Under the pieces are notes generated by a model that made no database searches, was not told the DNA's origin, and saw nothing but the letters and a program-made list of their open reading frames with translations. Positions 52,023 to 62,319 of a stretch of 64,000 bases of DNA are shown here, one piece after another. A program made the position numbers and the translations under genes. This stretch comes from an uncultured Bacteroidales bacterium (GTDB taxonomy: Bacteria; Bacteroidota; Bacteroidia; Bacteroidales; Paludibacteraceae): assembly GCA_946534715.1 (NCBI GenBank), contig CAMNCW010000046.1:21397-85396 (forward strand), in the 5' to 3' direction. The first letter of the stretch is position 1; every line of letters begins with the position of its first letter.

Positions 52023-55000
52023 TCAGATTGCGGCAGGTTGGAATTTACCGTGGCATTGTTTGTATTTCTTTCCGCTACCACAAGGACAGGGGTCGTTCGG
52101 GCGCGGTTTCTTATCCACATGTATCGGTTCGGGACGTGCGTTCTCACGCGTGTCACGTCCGGCGGCAGCGGCAGCTCCGGAAGCCTGAGCGGCTTGTTGC
52201 ACCGCATCTTTCTGCGTGCGGTAACGGCTCAGATCCATGCGTCTCTGCTGCTGTGCCTGCTGCACTTTATCCGGTTCGGTCATGTGGATCTGACCACGCA
52301 GCAGAATAGCGATAGCACGGCGGTTGAGGGCATCCAGCATGCCTTTGAAGATATTGAACGACTCCAGCTTATAGATCAAGAGCGGGTCTTTCTGCTCGTA
52401 CGAAGCATTCTGCACGGACTGCTTGAGGTCATCCAACTGACGGAGATGCTCTTTCCATTCGTCATCGATGACATAGAGCAACATGCGTTTCTCAAACTCT
52501 TTTACCACCTCTTTACAGTGGGTTTCCGCGGCGGCTTTGAGGTTGACGGCGATGTTATAGACACGTTTGCCATCAGTCAGCGGCATGAGGATGTTCTCAT
52601 ACATCTGTCCCTTGGTCTCGTAGATATACTGGATCTGCGGATCAGCAATCTGCATCAGTTTGTCCATACGGCGTTTGAAGCTATCCAAAGCAGCCTCAGC
52701 CAATTGGTCGGACAGTTCTGCGCGTTTCGTACGGCTGAAGGTGTCCTCGTCAAACGGCAGTTCGATGGCAAAAGTCTGCATTGCCTCGAATTTGAGTCCT
52801 TCGTAATCGTTCGCGGACTTGGCGTCGGTTACGATATTCTCTGCTATCTCGTAGATCATGTTGGTGATATCCACCCCGATACGCTCACCCATCAACGCGT
52901 GGCGACGCTTAGCATAGATGAGGTTACGCTGCTGGTTCATCACATCATCGTATTCGATGAGGCGCTTACGGATACCGAAGTTGTTCTCCTCCACTTTCTT
53001 CTGCGCACGCTCGATGGAATTGGAGATCATGCTATGCTCGATCATCTCGCCTTCCTGGAATCCCATACGGTCCATGACGGAAGCGATACGCTCGGAACCG
53101 AACATACGCATGAGGTCATCCTCGAGTGATACATAGAAGACAGACGATCCCGGGTCACCCTGACGTCCGGCACGACCACGGAGCTGACGGTCAACGCGAC
53201 GGCTCTCGTGACGCTCAGTACCGATGATAGCCAGACCACCGGCGGCTTTCACTTCGGGCGTCAGCTTGATATCGGTACCACGACCCGCCATGTTCGTAGC
53301 AATCGTCACCACGCCCGGACGACCTGCTTCGGCGACAATCTGCGCCTCTTGCTGGTGTAACTTGGCGTTGAGGACATTGTGTTTGATCTTACGGAGCGTC
53401 AACATACGGCTCAGAAGTTCGGAGATCTCGACAGATGTTGTACCGACGAGCACCGGACGTCCTTGTGCCACCATCGCCTCCACTTCGGCAATCACGGCAT
53501 TGTATTTCTCGCGTTTCGTGCGGTAAATACGGTCGTTCATATCGATGCGGGCGACAGGTTTGTTGGTCGGGATTACTACTACATCCAGTTTGTAGATATT
53601 CCAGAACTCACCCGCCTCGGTCTCAGCGGTACCGGTCATACCGGCAAGCTTGTGGTACATACGGAAGTAGTTCTGGAGGGTGATGGTAGCAAAAGTCTGC
53701 GTAGCGCCTTCCACCTTTACGTTTTCCTTGGCTTCCACGGCTTGGTGGAGGCCATCCGACCAGCGGCGGCCTTCCATCACACGTCCTGTCTGCTCATCCA
53801 CGATCTTCACTTCTCCGCCGTCGATGATGTAATCCACATCTTTCTCGAAGAGGGTGTATGCTTTGAGGAGCTGGTGTACGGTGTGTACGCGCTCGGATTT
53901 GATAGAATAGTTGGTCAGAATATCATCTTTCTTCTGCTGTTTCTCGTCGGCAGAGAGCGAAGTATCGTTCTCCAGTTCCGCCATCTCCGAACCCACATCC
54001 GGGAGGACGAAGAAGTTCGGGTCATCGGTTGTGCCGGTCAAAGCGTCAATACCCTTATCGGTCAACTCGATGGACTTGTTCTTCTCGTCAATGACGAAAT
54101 AGAGTTCGTCGGTAGCGATGTGCATGTTCTTCTCGTTCTCTTGGAGGTAGAACTCCTCGGTTTTCTGGAGACGCACTTTGATTCCCGGCTCGGAGAGGTA
54201 TTTGATGAGCGCTTTGGATTTCGGCATACCTTTGAAGGAGCGGAAGAGCGCCAGTTCTCCGGCTTCTTTCTCTTTCTCGTCAGCCGAACCCATTTTCGCT
54301 TTCGCTTCCGCCAGAAGTTTGGTGGTCAGGGTCGTTTGCTGGCGCACGAGGGAAGCCACACGGTCTTTGTACTCATCGAACATCTGATCCTCGCCTTTGG
54401 GAACAGGACCGGAGATGATCAACGGAGTACGAGCATCGTCAATCAAGACGGAGTCCACCTCATCAACAATCGCGTAGTTGTGACCGCGCTGCACGAGGTC
54501 AAGCGGGCTCGTTGCCATGTTGTCACGCAGGTAATCGAAGCCGAACTCGTTGTTTGTACCGAATGTGATGTCGCACGCATAAGCCTTTCGGCGTTCGTCG
54601 GAGTTCGGGCGGTGCTTGTCGATACAATCCACCGTCAGACCGAGGAACATATAAATCGGTCCGTTCCACTCGGAGTCACGTTTAGCGAGGTAATCGTTGA
54701 CGGTAACGACGTGTACGCCTTCGTGTGTCAGGGCGTTGAGGTACACCGGGAGTGTAGCCACGAGGGTTTTACCCTCACCCGTAGCCATTTCGGCTATTTT
54801 GCCCTGGTGAAGAACGACACCACCGAAGAGCTGTACGTCATAGTGGATCATGTCCCAATGGATCTCGTTACCGCCCGCCATCCAGTGGTTGTGATACACG
54901 GCTTTAGCCATATTGTCTCCTCCGACCACTTCCACGAAGTCGAATCTCGGATCCGCGGCGAGATCCTTATCCATTTGGGTAGCCGTAACCTCAATGGTCT

Positions 55001-55373
55001 CGTTCTCGGCAAAACGGCGTGCGGTCGATTTGACGATCGCGTACGCCTCCGGAAGGATCTCGTTCAGCACTTCCTCGTACTTGTCCTTGATCTCCTTTTC
55101 CAATTTATCCACTTCGTTGTATATCTTCTCGCGTTTCTCAATAGGCGTTCCCTCGATGGACGCTTTGAGTTCGGCAATCCGCGCTTTCTTATCCGCAACG
55201 GCCGCCTGCAGTTTGTCCATCAACGCCCAAGAGTGCGCACGCAACTCATCGTGCGAAAGCGCATCAATGCGCTCGTACTCCGCTTTAATTTTCTCCACTA
55301 TCGGCTGAATAGCGCGCATATCCTTCTGCGCTTTGTTGCCGAACAGCTTGGTAATGATCTCAATAAAATTCAT
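52023..55373 (-). CDS. secA: Protein translocase subunit SecA
   Basis: ATPase motor of the Sec translocon. 1116 residues, long as usual in Bacteroidota. Walker [31 protein letters not shown], the helicase-like [15 protein letters not shown] and [12 protein letters not shown] are present. The C-terminus ends in the zinc-binding [18 protein letters not shown] tail. A canonical promoter lies at 55452-55483. Confidence 0.97.
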   Translation of the reverse strand: MNFIEIITKLFGNKAQKDMRAIQPIVEKIKAEYERIDALSHDELRAHSWALMDKLQAAVADKKARIAELKASIEGTPIEKREKIYNEVDKLEKEIKDKYEEVLNEILPEAYAIVKSTARRFAENETIEVTATQMDKDLAADPRFDFVEVVGGDNMAKAVYHNHWMAGGNEIHWDMIHYDVQLFGGVVLHQGKIAEMATGEGKTLVATLPVYLNALTHEGVHVVTVNDYLAKRDSEWNGPIYMFLGLTVDCIDKHRPNSDERRKAYACDITFGTNNEFGFDYLRDNMATSPLDLVQRGHNYAIVDEVDSVLIDDARTPLIISGPVPKGEDQMFDEYKDRVASLVRQQTTLTTKLLAEAKAKMGSADEKEKEAGELALFRSFKGMPKSKALIKYLSEPGIKVRLQKTEEFYLQENEKNMHIATDELYFVIDEKNKSIELTDKGIDALTGTTDDPNFFVLPDVGSEMAELENDTSLSADEKQQKKDDILTNYSIKSERVHTVHQLLKAYTLFEKDVDYIIDGGEVKIVDEQTGRVMEGRRWSDGLHQAVEAKENVKVEGATQTFATITLQNYFRMYHKLAGMTGTAETEAGEFWNIYKLDVVVIPTNKPVARIDMNDRIYRTKREKYNAVIAEVEAMVAQGRPVLVGTTSVEISELLSRMLTLRKIKHNVLNAKLHQQEAQIVAEAGRPGVVTIATNMAGRGTDIKLTPEVKAAGGLAIIGTERHESRRVDRQLRGRAGRQGDPGSSVFYVSLEDDLMRMFGSERIASVMDRMGFQEGEMIEHSMISNSIERAQKKVEENNFGIRKRLIEYDDVMNQQRNLIYAKRRHALMGERIGVDITNMIYEIAENIVTDAKSANDYEGLKFEAMQTFAIELPFDEDTFSRTKRAELSDQLAEAALDSFKRRMDKLMQIADPQIQYIYETKGQMYENILMPLTDGKRVYNIAVNLKAAAETHCKEVVKEFEKRMLLYVIDDEWKEHLRQLDDLKQSVQNASYEQKDPLLIYKLESFNIFKGMLDALNRRAIAILLRGQIHMTEPDKVQQAQQQRRMDLSRYRTQKDAVQQAAQASGAAAAAGRDTRENARPEPIHVDKKPRPNDPCPCGSGKKYKQCHGKFQPAAI

Positions 55374-55451
55374 ATCTTGTTTCTTAATTTTCCTTATTAT
55401 TTATAATAGCGTTTGCCTATACGCTCCACGCATATACACACAAAAATCGTG

Positions 55452-55483
55452 CAAAGGTACAAAAAAAAATGCACATATGCAAA
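55452..55483 (-). promoter_or_regulatory. Promoter of secA
   Basis: Minus strand TTTG (55483-55480), 20 bp, TACCTTTG (55459-55452). Confidence 0.85.
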
Positions 55484-55570
55484 TAAATTTCATTTTTTCA
55501 CCAATTATCTGCCATTTTGTCAGTTCAATTAGTGTTTTTTTAGGGAATATGAGCTTGACTTTTAATTACG

Positions 55571-55625
55571 GTATCTCGTCGGTCTCTCGTCGGTCTCTCG
55601 TGATCTATCGTCCCGTATGTGTCTC
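55571..55625. repeat. 11-bp tandem array (GTCTCTCGTCG type)
   Basis: GTATCTCGTCG, GTCTCTCGTCG, GTCTCTCGTGA, TCTATCGTCCC and a further degenerate unit. Confidence 0.75.
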
Positions 55626-55759
55626 GTGTTTGGCAGGTACGTAAAAGAATAGATATGCGTTTTTTACATTTTTTGAGTGAATTTTGTACGTGTATATGAA
55701 AAAAAATGAGTAACTTTGCAGCGTTTTTTACAAAACATTTAACCCAAATATTAATCAAC

Positions 55760-57640
55760 ATGAAAAAAATTCTTTCGCTATTCGTAGCAATGACGCTCTT
55801 TCTGCCGATGATGCAGGGAGCGATCAAAGTACACACTATCGGCGATTCGACGATGGCAGAGTACGACGAGAGTACGACGGACAAACGCGGCTGGGGCATG
55901 TACCTTGGTTCGTTCTTCGATTCGGAGTACGTCACAGTGAACAACCGTGGTAAATCCGGCGCAGACACCCGTGGTTTCTACACGCAAGCGGCTTACTGGC
56001 CTTCCGTGAAGAGCCAGATGAGTGCCGGCGATTACCTCATCATTCAGTTTGCACACAATGATGAAGGCACTGTAACGTACGGAATGGACAATTTGGAGTA
56101 TGCCGATTACTGCGCTAAAAAAGGTCTTCCCGCTCCGACCGATGCCCGTGGAACTAATCCTCAGACCACTTATCGCGACATGTTACGCGCGTTTATTGAT
56201 GAAGCACGCGCGTTAGGCGTCACACCGATTTTAGTCGGTCCGATTTGTCGTGCGTATTTCCAGGGAAATGACATCCGCCGTAACGGCCAACATGACCTCG
56301 GCGACAAATTCTCCAAAATCGAGAACGGTGTTCTTTATGAGAACCAAAGTCTTCCTGCCGGCGATTCGACGATGAGTTATGTACACGCTATGCGCGAGGT
56401 GGGAAAAGAGAAAAACGTACCTTTCCTGAACCTGACCGAAGAGAGCCGTAAGATCTACCTCTCCTACGGAGAGACCGCTTGTCTGGAGCAACTCTTCTGC
56501 GAGGGAGACAAGACCCATACAAACGCTTTAGGCGGTAACTTGATTGCCCGTGCCGCTGCGCAACTGATGAAGAACGCCGGCATTTTAGCGGATTACATTG
56601 ATATTCCTACCGACATCAGCGCCAGCCCGAGCAGCATTGAAATCGGCGACACGTATTGCGGTATTGTGCAGAACAAAGAGTTCCTGCTCACCGGTTACGG
56701 ACTTGAGCCCGCGGCGGGAACGGTACAGCTCCGTGTTTCTTCCAATTTGCAGATCTCCGTTGACAAAGAGAACTACTCATCGTCCGCGCAGGCTTCGTAC
56801 GAAGGCGGATCAATGTTCCAAAAGGTCTATGTACGTGCAAGCTACACCACCGGAGGCGTCCATAATGATACGATTTATGTCACCTCCGGGGAACATACCA
56901 CAACCGTGCCGGTCAGCGCCACGGCAATCTCGCTGGACGGAGGAGCAGCGGTCAGCGCCTTCTGGGCAGTTGGTGCCAAACCGGTTCCTGCGCCCGTGGT
57001 GGAAGGACCGATTAGCGCCGAGTTCACAATGAGCCAAATGGCATGTATAGATTTTAACGCCTCCAAGAACTACTTCGTTGATGGCGACCAAACCAATATC
57101 GTGCTCGCGCGTTTCCATAACTCCTCGGATGGCAGCGCTCGCACCCCTTGGCCGGCCGGTGAGATTGACGAGAATGCGAACCGTTACCTCGATTTCGCGA
57201 TTAGCGCTCCGGCGACCATGAACGTGCGTATAACGCGCATTGCGATGGAGATTGCAGCCGATGGTACTTCCACCATGTGTTACCACCTCAATACCGGTTT
57301 CGGCGATGAGTTCACCAACGTCACTACTATCGCAGAGAAACGGAACATGAGCTCACGCGTTATTGAGCACGTGGATCTAACGCCGACGCTCACCATCCCT
57401 GCCGGAAAGGTGCTACACGTACGCATCCTTCCTTGGCATGACTTCGGAGAGCCCAAAGACAGCAAGTATATTGGTCTGCGCAATGTGAAAATCGAAGGCA
57501 TGGCGTTCGACCCGGTAGAACAAGGCATTGAAGAAGTTCAAAGGGACAAAGCACAAAGTACGAAGGTGCTTCGTAACGGCCAACTCCTCATCATCCGCGA
57601 CGGAAAAACCTATTCCGTGATGGGACAGATTGTGAAATAA
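55760..57640 (+). CDS. SGNH/GDSL esterase, rhamnogalacturonan acetylesterase-like (CE12 type), secreted
   Basis: 626 residues from the ATG at 55760. Signal peptide (MKKILSLFVAMTLFLPMMQG), then an SGNH hydrolase domain: catalytic Ser in TIGDSTMAEY, Gly in NRGKSGAD, Asn in FAHNDEG and the Asp/His pair in DKTHTNALGG. CE12 members deacetylate pectin rhamnogalacturonan. Two beta-rich domains follow (about 285-385 and 415-595). The C-terminal ~25 residues (KVLRNGQLLIIRDGKTYSVMG) look like a short secretion tail of Bacteroidales. The linker before it (RDKAQSTK) is an in-frame CAAAGTAC repeat (57538-57566). Confidence 0.82.
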   Translation: MKKILSLFVAMTLFLPMMQGAIKVHTIGDSTMAEYDESTTDKRGWGMYLGSFFDSEYVTVNNRGKSGADTRGFYTQAAYWPSVKSQMSAGDYLIIQFAHNDEGTVTYGMDNLEYADYCAKKGLPAPTDARGTNPQTTYRDMLRAFIDEARALGVTPILVGPICRAYFQGNDIRRNGQHDLGDKFSKIENGVLYENQSLPAGDSTMSYVHAMREVGKEKNVPFLNLTEESRKIYLSYGETACLEQLFCEGDKTHTNALGGNLIARAAAQLMKNAGILADYIDIPTDISASPSSIEIGDTYCGIVQNKEFLLTGYGLEPAAGTVQLRVSSNLQISVDKENYSSSAQASYEGGSMFQKVYVRASYTTGGVHNDTIYVTSGEHTTTVPVSATAISLDGGAAVSAFWAVGAKPVPAPVVEGPISAEFTMSQMACIDFNASKNYFVDGDQTNIVLARFHNSSDGSARTPWPAGEIDENANRYLDFAISAPATMNVRITRIAMEIAADGTSTMCYHLNTGFGDEFTNVTTIAEKRNMSSRVIEHVDLTPTLTIPAGKVLHVRILPWHDFGEPKDSKYIGLRNVKIEGMAFDPVEQGIEEVQRDKAQSTKVLRNGQLLIIRDGKTYSVMGQIVK

Positions 57641-57670
57641 GCGACAGACGGTTCAAACCGCATTTCAAAG

Positions 57671-57700
57671 GCACTTCACTCCGGTGAGGTGCTTTTTTTT
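57671..57700 (+). terminator. Terminator after the esterase gene
   Basis: GCACTTCAC (57671-57679) pairs with GTGAGGTGC (57684-57692), then eight T. Confidence 0.9.
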
Positions 57701-57709
57701 GCAAATATA

Positions 57710-57741
57710 TTTGCATATGTCGCAAAAAAGCAGTAATTTTG
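57710..57741 (+). promoter_or_regulatory. Promoter of the carbohydrate-binding/VTC operon
   Basis: TTTG (57710-57713) in TTTGCATATG, 20 bp, TAATTTTG (57734-57741). It begins only 10 bp after the preceding terminator. Confidence 0.85.
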
Positions 57742-57776
57742 CAGCGTTTTTTCAAACGATAAAAATGGAGGTACAA

Positions 57777-59339
57777 ATGATAAAGATTAAATGGATTGCA
57801 GTCATAACTATCGGGATGGTAGTTGCTGCATGTGCGGATCAAAACCCACCGGCCAACACATCCGGTGAAAGTGGTGATAACACCAACACGCCCGTAACGG
57901 ACACAACCGGCACTGCTACAGAGGTAACGAATGACAGCGTTGTACGGATTGTATATAACGGCTCGGAGGCTACTATCTCTGTACCCGCGTCGATTGCTTC
58001 GTATCTAACCGTCCGCCAAAGCGGAGCACACGTCAGCATCACCCAAAGCGACGACGTAGCGCAGGAGATCACCTATAACCTCTCGGGTTCCAGCACGGAT
58101 GGCGAGTTCTATACCTCCGGTGCCTACAAAGCAACCTTGGAGTTGAACGGATTGACGCTGACAAACACCTCACCTGTCTATTCGGGAGCAGCGGTGCATG
58201 TGCAAAACGGCAAACGCATTGACGTAAAGGTCATTACCGGCACTACGAACACGCTCAAAGACGCTACTTCCGGTGATCAGAAAGGCGCACTCTATATCAA
58301 AGGACACGCCGAGTTCAAGCAAAAAGGAACGCTCAACGTGTATGGAAACGTCAAACACGGCATCAAAGCCGGCGAGTATATTACGGTCAAAAACGCCACC
58401 ATCAATGTCCTTTCGTCCGTCGGTGACGGAATCAACTGCGAGCAGTATTTCGCGATGGAAAGCGGCACGATCACGCTGAGCAACATCGGCGATGACGGTC
58501 TGCAATGTGACATCGAAGACACCACCACCGGCTCGACAGGCCAGACCACCGACCATGAAGGAGAGGACAGCGGTAATATCTATATCTCCGGAGGTGCCAT
58601 CACGGTCAGCTGCCAGTACAAAGGCATCAAAGCCGAAGGAGATCTAACCATTTCCGACGGTGTCATTGCCGTTACATCCAAAGCCGCAGCCAGTTCCAAC
58701 GGAAACCATTGGGGTGGCAATTCGTCCACCTCTTCGCCCGAAGCCATCGAATCCAAAGGGGCTATGACCATCAGCGGCGGACAGGTATATGCTTATTCGG
58801 CGGACGACGCCCTCAATGCAGGAGGCCATCTGACCATCAGCGGCGGTTTGGTCTATGCGCACTCCACCAGCAACGACGGTATAGACTCCAATGGTAACTG
58901 CTACATCAAAGGCGGTCTCGTCTATGCCATCAGTGCTACTTCTCCCGAAGTGGCGATTGACGCCAATACGGAAGGCGGTTACAAGCTCTACGTGCAAGGC
59001 GGTACGATTGTTGCGGTCGGTGGTTTGGAGAGCGGCGCAAGCCTCACGCAGACTTGTTACAAAGCGTCCTCTTGGAGCAAAAATACCTGGTATGCCCTGA
59101 CGGTCGGAAACGATGTGTTCGCTTTCAAGACCCCGAGCAGCGGTGGTTCGACGATGGTGGTTTCCGGAGCATCTACGCCGACCCTCAAATCCGGAGTTAC
59201 TGCTTCCGGCACAGAGATCTTTGACGGCGTTGGCTATTATCCCGCTTCAGCTACCGGCGGCAGTTCGGTTTCGTTAAGTTCATACTCCGGCAACTCCGGA
59301 GGTCCCGGTGGCGGAGGTCCCGGAGGAGGAAGATGGTAA
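57777..59339 (+). CDS. Carbohydrate-binding lipoprotein (Cthe_2159-like)
   Basis: 520 residues from the ATG at 57777, which unusually for this genome has a GGAGG 5 bp upstream. A lipobox-like VVAAC near residue 20 suggests a lipoprotein. The body is a right-handed beta-helix-like series (LYIKGHAEFKQKGTLNVYG, HGIKAGEYITVKNATINV, GDGINCEQYFAMESGTITL, GDDGLQCDIED) of the kind seen in the polygalacturonate-binding Cthe_2159 family. The C-terminus is Gly-rich (GGPGGGGPGGGRW). It heads an operon with VTC, DUF4956 and DUF2490 genes and follows a pectin-type esterase. Confidence 0.82.
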   Translation: MIKIKWIAVITIGMVVAACADQNPPANTSGESGDNTNTPVTDTTGTATEVTNDSVVRIVYNGSEATISVPASIASYLTVRQSGAHVSITQSDDVAQEITYNLSGSSTDGEFYTSGAYKATLELNGLTLTNTSPVYSGAAVHVQNGKRIDVKVITGTTNTLKDATSGDQKGALYIKGHAEFKQKGTLNVYGNVKHGIKAGEYITVKNATINVLSSVGDGINCEQYFAMESGTITLSNIGDDGLQCDIEDTTTGSTGQTTDHEGEDSGNIYISGGAITVSCQYKGIKAEGDLTISDGVIAVTSKAAASSNGNHWGGNSSTSSPEAIESKGAMTISGGQVYAYSADDALNAGGHLTISGGLVYAHSTSNDGIDSNGNCYIKGGLVYAISATSPEVAIDANTEGGYKLYVQGGTIVAVGGLESGASLTQTCYKASSWSKNTWYALTVGNDVFAFKTPSSGGSTMVVSGASTPTLKSGVTASGTEIFDGVGYYPASATGGSSVSLSSYSGNSGGPGGGGPGGGRW

Positions 59340-60142
59340 TGAAAAGCCCGATAGAAGATATTATCCGCTCCTTTGAGCCGATTAGTTTGGCGCAAATGGA
59401 GAGTGTGAAGCTCATGAACCGCATCGACACGAAATATGCCGTGTCGATGGCGGTTCTGCCGGCTATCTTAGAGGCTGCGGAAGCGGATTATTATGCGCAG
59501 GAGATTGACGGTAAACGTATTGCTACGTACGACACAATGTACTACGACACCGACTCACTCGACATGTACATCCGTCACCATGACCGCCAACTCGTGCGTC
59601 AGAAGATTCGTGTTCGGCAATATGTGGACAGCCATCTGACTTTTTTGGAAATCAAACGCAAGAACAATAAAGGGCGTACCAAAAAGAAACGTATCATCGT
59701 GCCGGGATTCAACATCACCGCCGACACGCCGTCCGTGCTCAAACATAAGAAAGGCGAAGATGAGGCAGTGACGGTGGAGAGTTTCATTGATGCCAAGAGC
59801 CGTTATGAATGGTCAGAAATATCCCCGCATCTATGGACGAAATTCCACCGTATCACGCTGGTTAACAAGGCCAAAACGGAACGGCTGACGATTGACATGG
59901 ATCTGGTGTGGGAGAATGTAGTGAGCGGCGAAGCGAAGACATACCCCGAGCTCGTCATCATCGAACTCAAACGCGACGGAAACGTACCTTCCAAGATGAC
60001 GGATATCATGCTGGACCATCGCATTCACCCGTTCAAGATCAGCAAATACTGCATCGGAACCGCCCTCACGACACCGGGCATAAAGAAAAACCGATTCAAG
60101 AAAAAGATCCGCTTAATCGAGAAAATTTTAAATAATAAATAA
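59339..60142 (+). CDS. Polyphosphate polymerase (VTC) domain protein
   Basis: 267 residues from the ATG at 59339, which overlaps the upstream stop as TAATG (a second ATG is two codons earlier). The VTC tunnel-domain basic and acidic residues are visible: MNRIDTKY, RQKIRVRQYVDSHLTFLEIKRK, TIDMDL, ELVIIELKRDG and the C-terminal HPFKISKYCIG. In yeast Vtc4 this fold makes polyphosphate; the bacterial proteins' product is not settled. Constant partner of DUF4956 in many genomes. Confidence 0.85.
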   Translation: MKSPIEDIIRSFEPISLAQMESVKLMNRIDTKYAVSMAVLPAILEAAEADYYAQEIDGKRIATYDTMYYDTDSLDMYIRHHDRQLVRQKIRVRQYVDSHLTFLEIKRKNNKGRTKKKRIIVPGFNITADTPSVLKHKKGEDEAVTVESFIDAKSRYEWSEISPHLWTKFHRITLVNKAKTERLTIDMDLVWENVVSGEAKTYPELVIIELKRDGNVPSKMTDIMLDHRIHPFKISKYCIGTALTTPGIKKNRFKKKIRLIEKILNNK

Positions 60143-60143
60143 T

Positions 60144-60899
60144 ATGTTATTTCAAGTAGATTTAGCCAACCCCACATTGGAGTTCCTGGAGAATGATCCA
60201 AGTATCGCTGCCCGTTTTGGCGCAGAAGACAGTATCTCGTATGTGATGCACTCGTTCGCTGAATGGCTCGGTGTGAGCGAAAACCTCATCACCATGCCGC
60301 TGATGTTCCTCTTCAACCTGCTGGTTTCGTGGGTCCTCATCTATGGCATCTACTACCGCTACAGCCGCCGTCGGGATTACTATGTGCAATTCATGCTCTT
60401 CTCCTCCGGCATGTTCCTGCTGCTCTGGCTCATGCAGATTCTCGACATCCAGACGGGCTTCGTGCTCGGTCTGTTCGCTATCTTCGGCATGATCCGTTAC
60501 CGCACGGAGACGGTGCCTATTCGCGAGATGAACTACATGTTCCTTATCATCGCCCTCTCGGTAATTAACTCGTTGAGTCTCAAAGCCGATGGTTTGGCAT
60601 GGTATTTGTTGCTCTTTGCTAATGTGCTGATGCTGGCTATGGCTTGGTTCTTTGAGTTTTGGAACGGACGCAAAAGGCTCTCCACGAAGATCATTCTCTA
60701 CGAGAAAATAGAGAATATCAAACCCGAGAACCGTGCCGCCCTCATTGCCGACCTCCAAGACCGTACCGGTCTCGAAGTAGTGGATATCGAGATCGGACAT
60801 ATTGATTTCCTCCGCGACGTGGCGTATATCAAGATGACCTACCCGCTTGAGCACGGCAAAACGACTAATAGTATTGACCAAATAACGAAATTCAAATGA
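60144..60899 (+). CDS. DUF4956 membrane protein
   Basis: 251 residues with about four membrane segments in the first 165 (MPLMFLFNLLVSWVLIYGIYY; MLFSSGMFLLLWLMQIL; TGFVLGLFAIFGMIRYR; LLLFANVLMLAMAWFF) and a soluble C-terminal ferredoxin-like part (VVDIEIGHIDFLRDVAYIKM). GLFAIFGMIRYRTETVPIREMNY is the conserved DUF4956 stretch. It starts 1 bp after the VTC gene; function unknown but tightly tied to VTC proteins. Confidence 0.85.
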   Translation: MLFQVDLANPTLEFLENDPSIAARFGAEDSISYVMHSFAEWLGVSENLITMPLMFLFNLLVSWVLIYGIYYRYSRRRDYYVQFMLFSSGMFLLLWLMQILDIQTGFVLGLFAIFGMIRYRTETVPIREMNYMFLIIALSVINSLSLKADGLAWYLLLFANVLMLAMAWFFEFWNGRKRLSTKIILYEKIENIKPENRAALIADLQDRTGLEVVDIEIGHIDFLRDVAYIKMTYPLEHGKTTNSIDQITKFK

Positions 60900-61705
60900 G
60901 AAAGTCCAACAGGCGATTTATCGCCGTTCTAATGGCATTAGCGCTCTGTGCCGGAGCGCACGCTTGGTCGTACGACTCCGAAACAGCCTCTGAGACACAA
61001 GCGGCGCAGTTGCGTTTCGGTGCGGAGTTCAATAAAAAATGGCACAACGGACTACGTTTGGGCATAAGCGAAGACCTGCGCTTCGACCTCTATAACTCGG
61101 CCGTCGGACCGCACTTCCGCAAGTCCTACACCACCCTTGAACTCGGCTATAAACCCATTGACTACCTCAAACTCGACGCGGGTTATACGCTCCGCATCAT
61201 CGGCGCGGACAGCACCTGGTCGGCGGCCAAGAAAGCCGACCCGAACGAGTGGATCCGTCACCGTGTGTTCCTTAGCGTAACCGGCTCATATACTTTCGAT
61301 TACGTTAAGATTCACCTGCGCGAACGTGTGCAGTTGGATATGCGCACGGACAGCGTGAACCTGTTGGAAAAGAACAAATGCAATGTGTCGCTGCGTAGCC
61401 GTTTGGGAGCAGAAGCGCTCATCCCCGGCAAACCCGTCAAGCCCTATCTCTGGGTCGAACTAATCAACACTCTCAATGCGCCGGAATACCAGCAGAAGAA
61501 CGGACATCAGTTCATTACAGACGTCCGCACGCAGGCTGGTGTCAAATGGCGTCTGACCAGACTCAGCAGCCTTGATTTCTACTACCGTTTCACATACGGT
61601 TACGACCGCGACATCAACATCACGAAAAACAAAGGCAAAATCCAACTCTCGGAAGAGAAATGCTTCATGCATTCGATCGGTATAACTTATAATTTAGACT
61701 GGTAA
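60896..61705 (+). CDS. DUF2490 outer membrane protein
   Basis: 269 residues. Signal peptide (MRKSNRRFIAVLMALALCAGAHA), then alternating strands (ELGYKPIDYLKLDAGYTLRI, VFLSVTGSYTFDYVKIHLRER) to a terminal HSIGITYNLDW, the aromatic end of an outer-membrane barrel. ATGA overlap with the DUF4956 gene shows it is part of the operon. Confidence 0.8.
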   Translation: MRKSNRRFIAVLMALALCAGAHAWSYDSETASETQAAQLRFGAEFNKKWHNGLRLGISEDLRFDLYNSAVGPHFRKSYTTLELGYKPIDYLKLDAGYTLRIIGADSTWSAAKKADPNEWIRHRVFLSVTGSYTFDYVKIHLRERVQLDMRTDSVNLLEKNKCNVSLRSRLGAEALIPGKPVKPYLWVELINTLNAPEYQQKNGHQFITDVRTQAGVKWRLTRLSSLDFYYRFTYGYDRDINITKNKGKIQLSEEKCFMHSIGITYNLDW

Positions 61706-61737
61706 ACGATTCGAAATTTTTAATATCCACCACTATT

Positions 61738-62175
61738 ATGAAACGCTTTTTTAATATAGCTACCCTTGTATTTTGTACGTTGTTCCTTGGCACCCTGTCT
61801 GCCCAAAGCCTCCTCACGCCCGAACAATTGGCGAAACGGGAGCGGAAGAAAAACCTGACGGTCAAGGAATGGAACACCGATTCCAAAACCAAAACCCGTT
61901 GGATGGACCGCCTGAAGGTCTATGACGATCAAGGTCGATGCGTAGAGGAAATCGAGTACGCCACCTACGGTCAGAAATGGCGCGTTACCAGCACATATGA
62001 TGACGTCACCGGCAAAGTGATTGAAGAGGTCGAGTACAACGACCGCAACCGCCCTGTGCGTATCAAAAAGTACGAATGGAACGCGGATGGCACCAAGGCC
62101 AAGCAGTATAACTACCTCCCCAACGGCAAACTATACTCCGTCAAGGTATATGAGTACATCTTCTCGGAGAAATAG
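61738..62175 (+). CDS. Small exported protein of unknown function
   Basis: 145 residues. Signal peptide (MKRFFNIATLVFCTLFLGTLSAQ). The mature part is a series of two-strand units (RLKVYDDQGRCVEEIEYATYG, VTSTYDDVTGKVIEEVEYND, VRIKKYEWNADGTKAKQYNY, LPNGKLYSVKVYEY) like RHS/YD-type repeats. I do not recognise a function. It lies 32 bp after the DUF2490 gene and is followed by a terminator, so it is likely the last gene of that operon. Confidence 0.7.
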   Translation: MKRFFNIATLVFCTLFLGTLSAQSLLTPEQLAKRERKKNLTVKEWNTDSKTKTRWMDRLKVYDDQGRCVEEIEYATYGQKWRVTSTYDDVTGKVIEEVEYNDRNRPVRIKKYEWNADGTKAKQYNYLPNGKLYSVKVYEYIFSEK

Positions 62176-62190
62176 TTCTCATCCCTCCAA

Positions 62191-62221
62191 GCGGCTCACA
62201 GCAATGTGGGTCGTTTTTTTT
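62191..62221 (+). terminator. Terminator of the VTC/DUF4956 operon
   Basis: GCGGCTCAC (62191-62199), loop AGCAAT, GTGGGTCGT (62206-62214) with some G-U pairs, then a run of T. Confidence 0.8.
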
Positions 62222-62319
62222 GTATCCGAAGTTATCTGAGTGGACGATGCCGATATTCGAGCGCAAAATCCCCAAATCTCAAAAAAAACATAACTTTTGG
62301 TCAAAAAGACCTTCAAAAA

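Larger units (their letters stand above)
55374..55759. other. Gene-free stretch of 386 bp
   Basis: Holds the secA promoter, an 11-bp array (55571-55625), and a plus-strand TAACTTTG -7 box (55711-55718) for the esterase gene; the nearest TTTG is 24 bp upstream of it instead of 20. Confidence 0.7.

Noticed and set aside
53379..55406. 675-codon open frame opposite secA
   Set aside because: Antisense shadow of secA; no signal, motif or promoter of its own.
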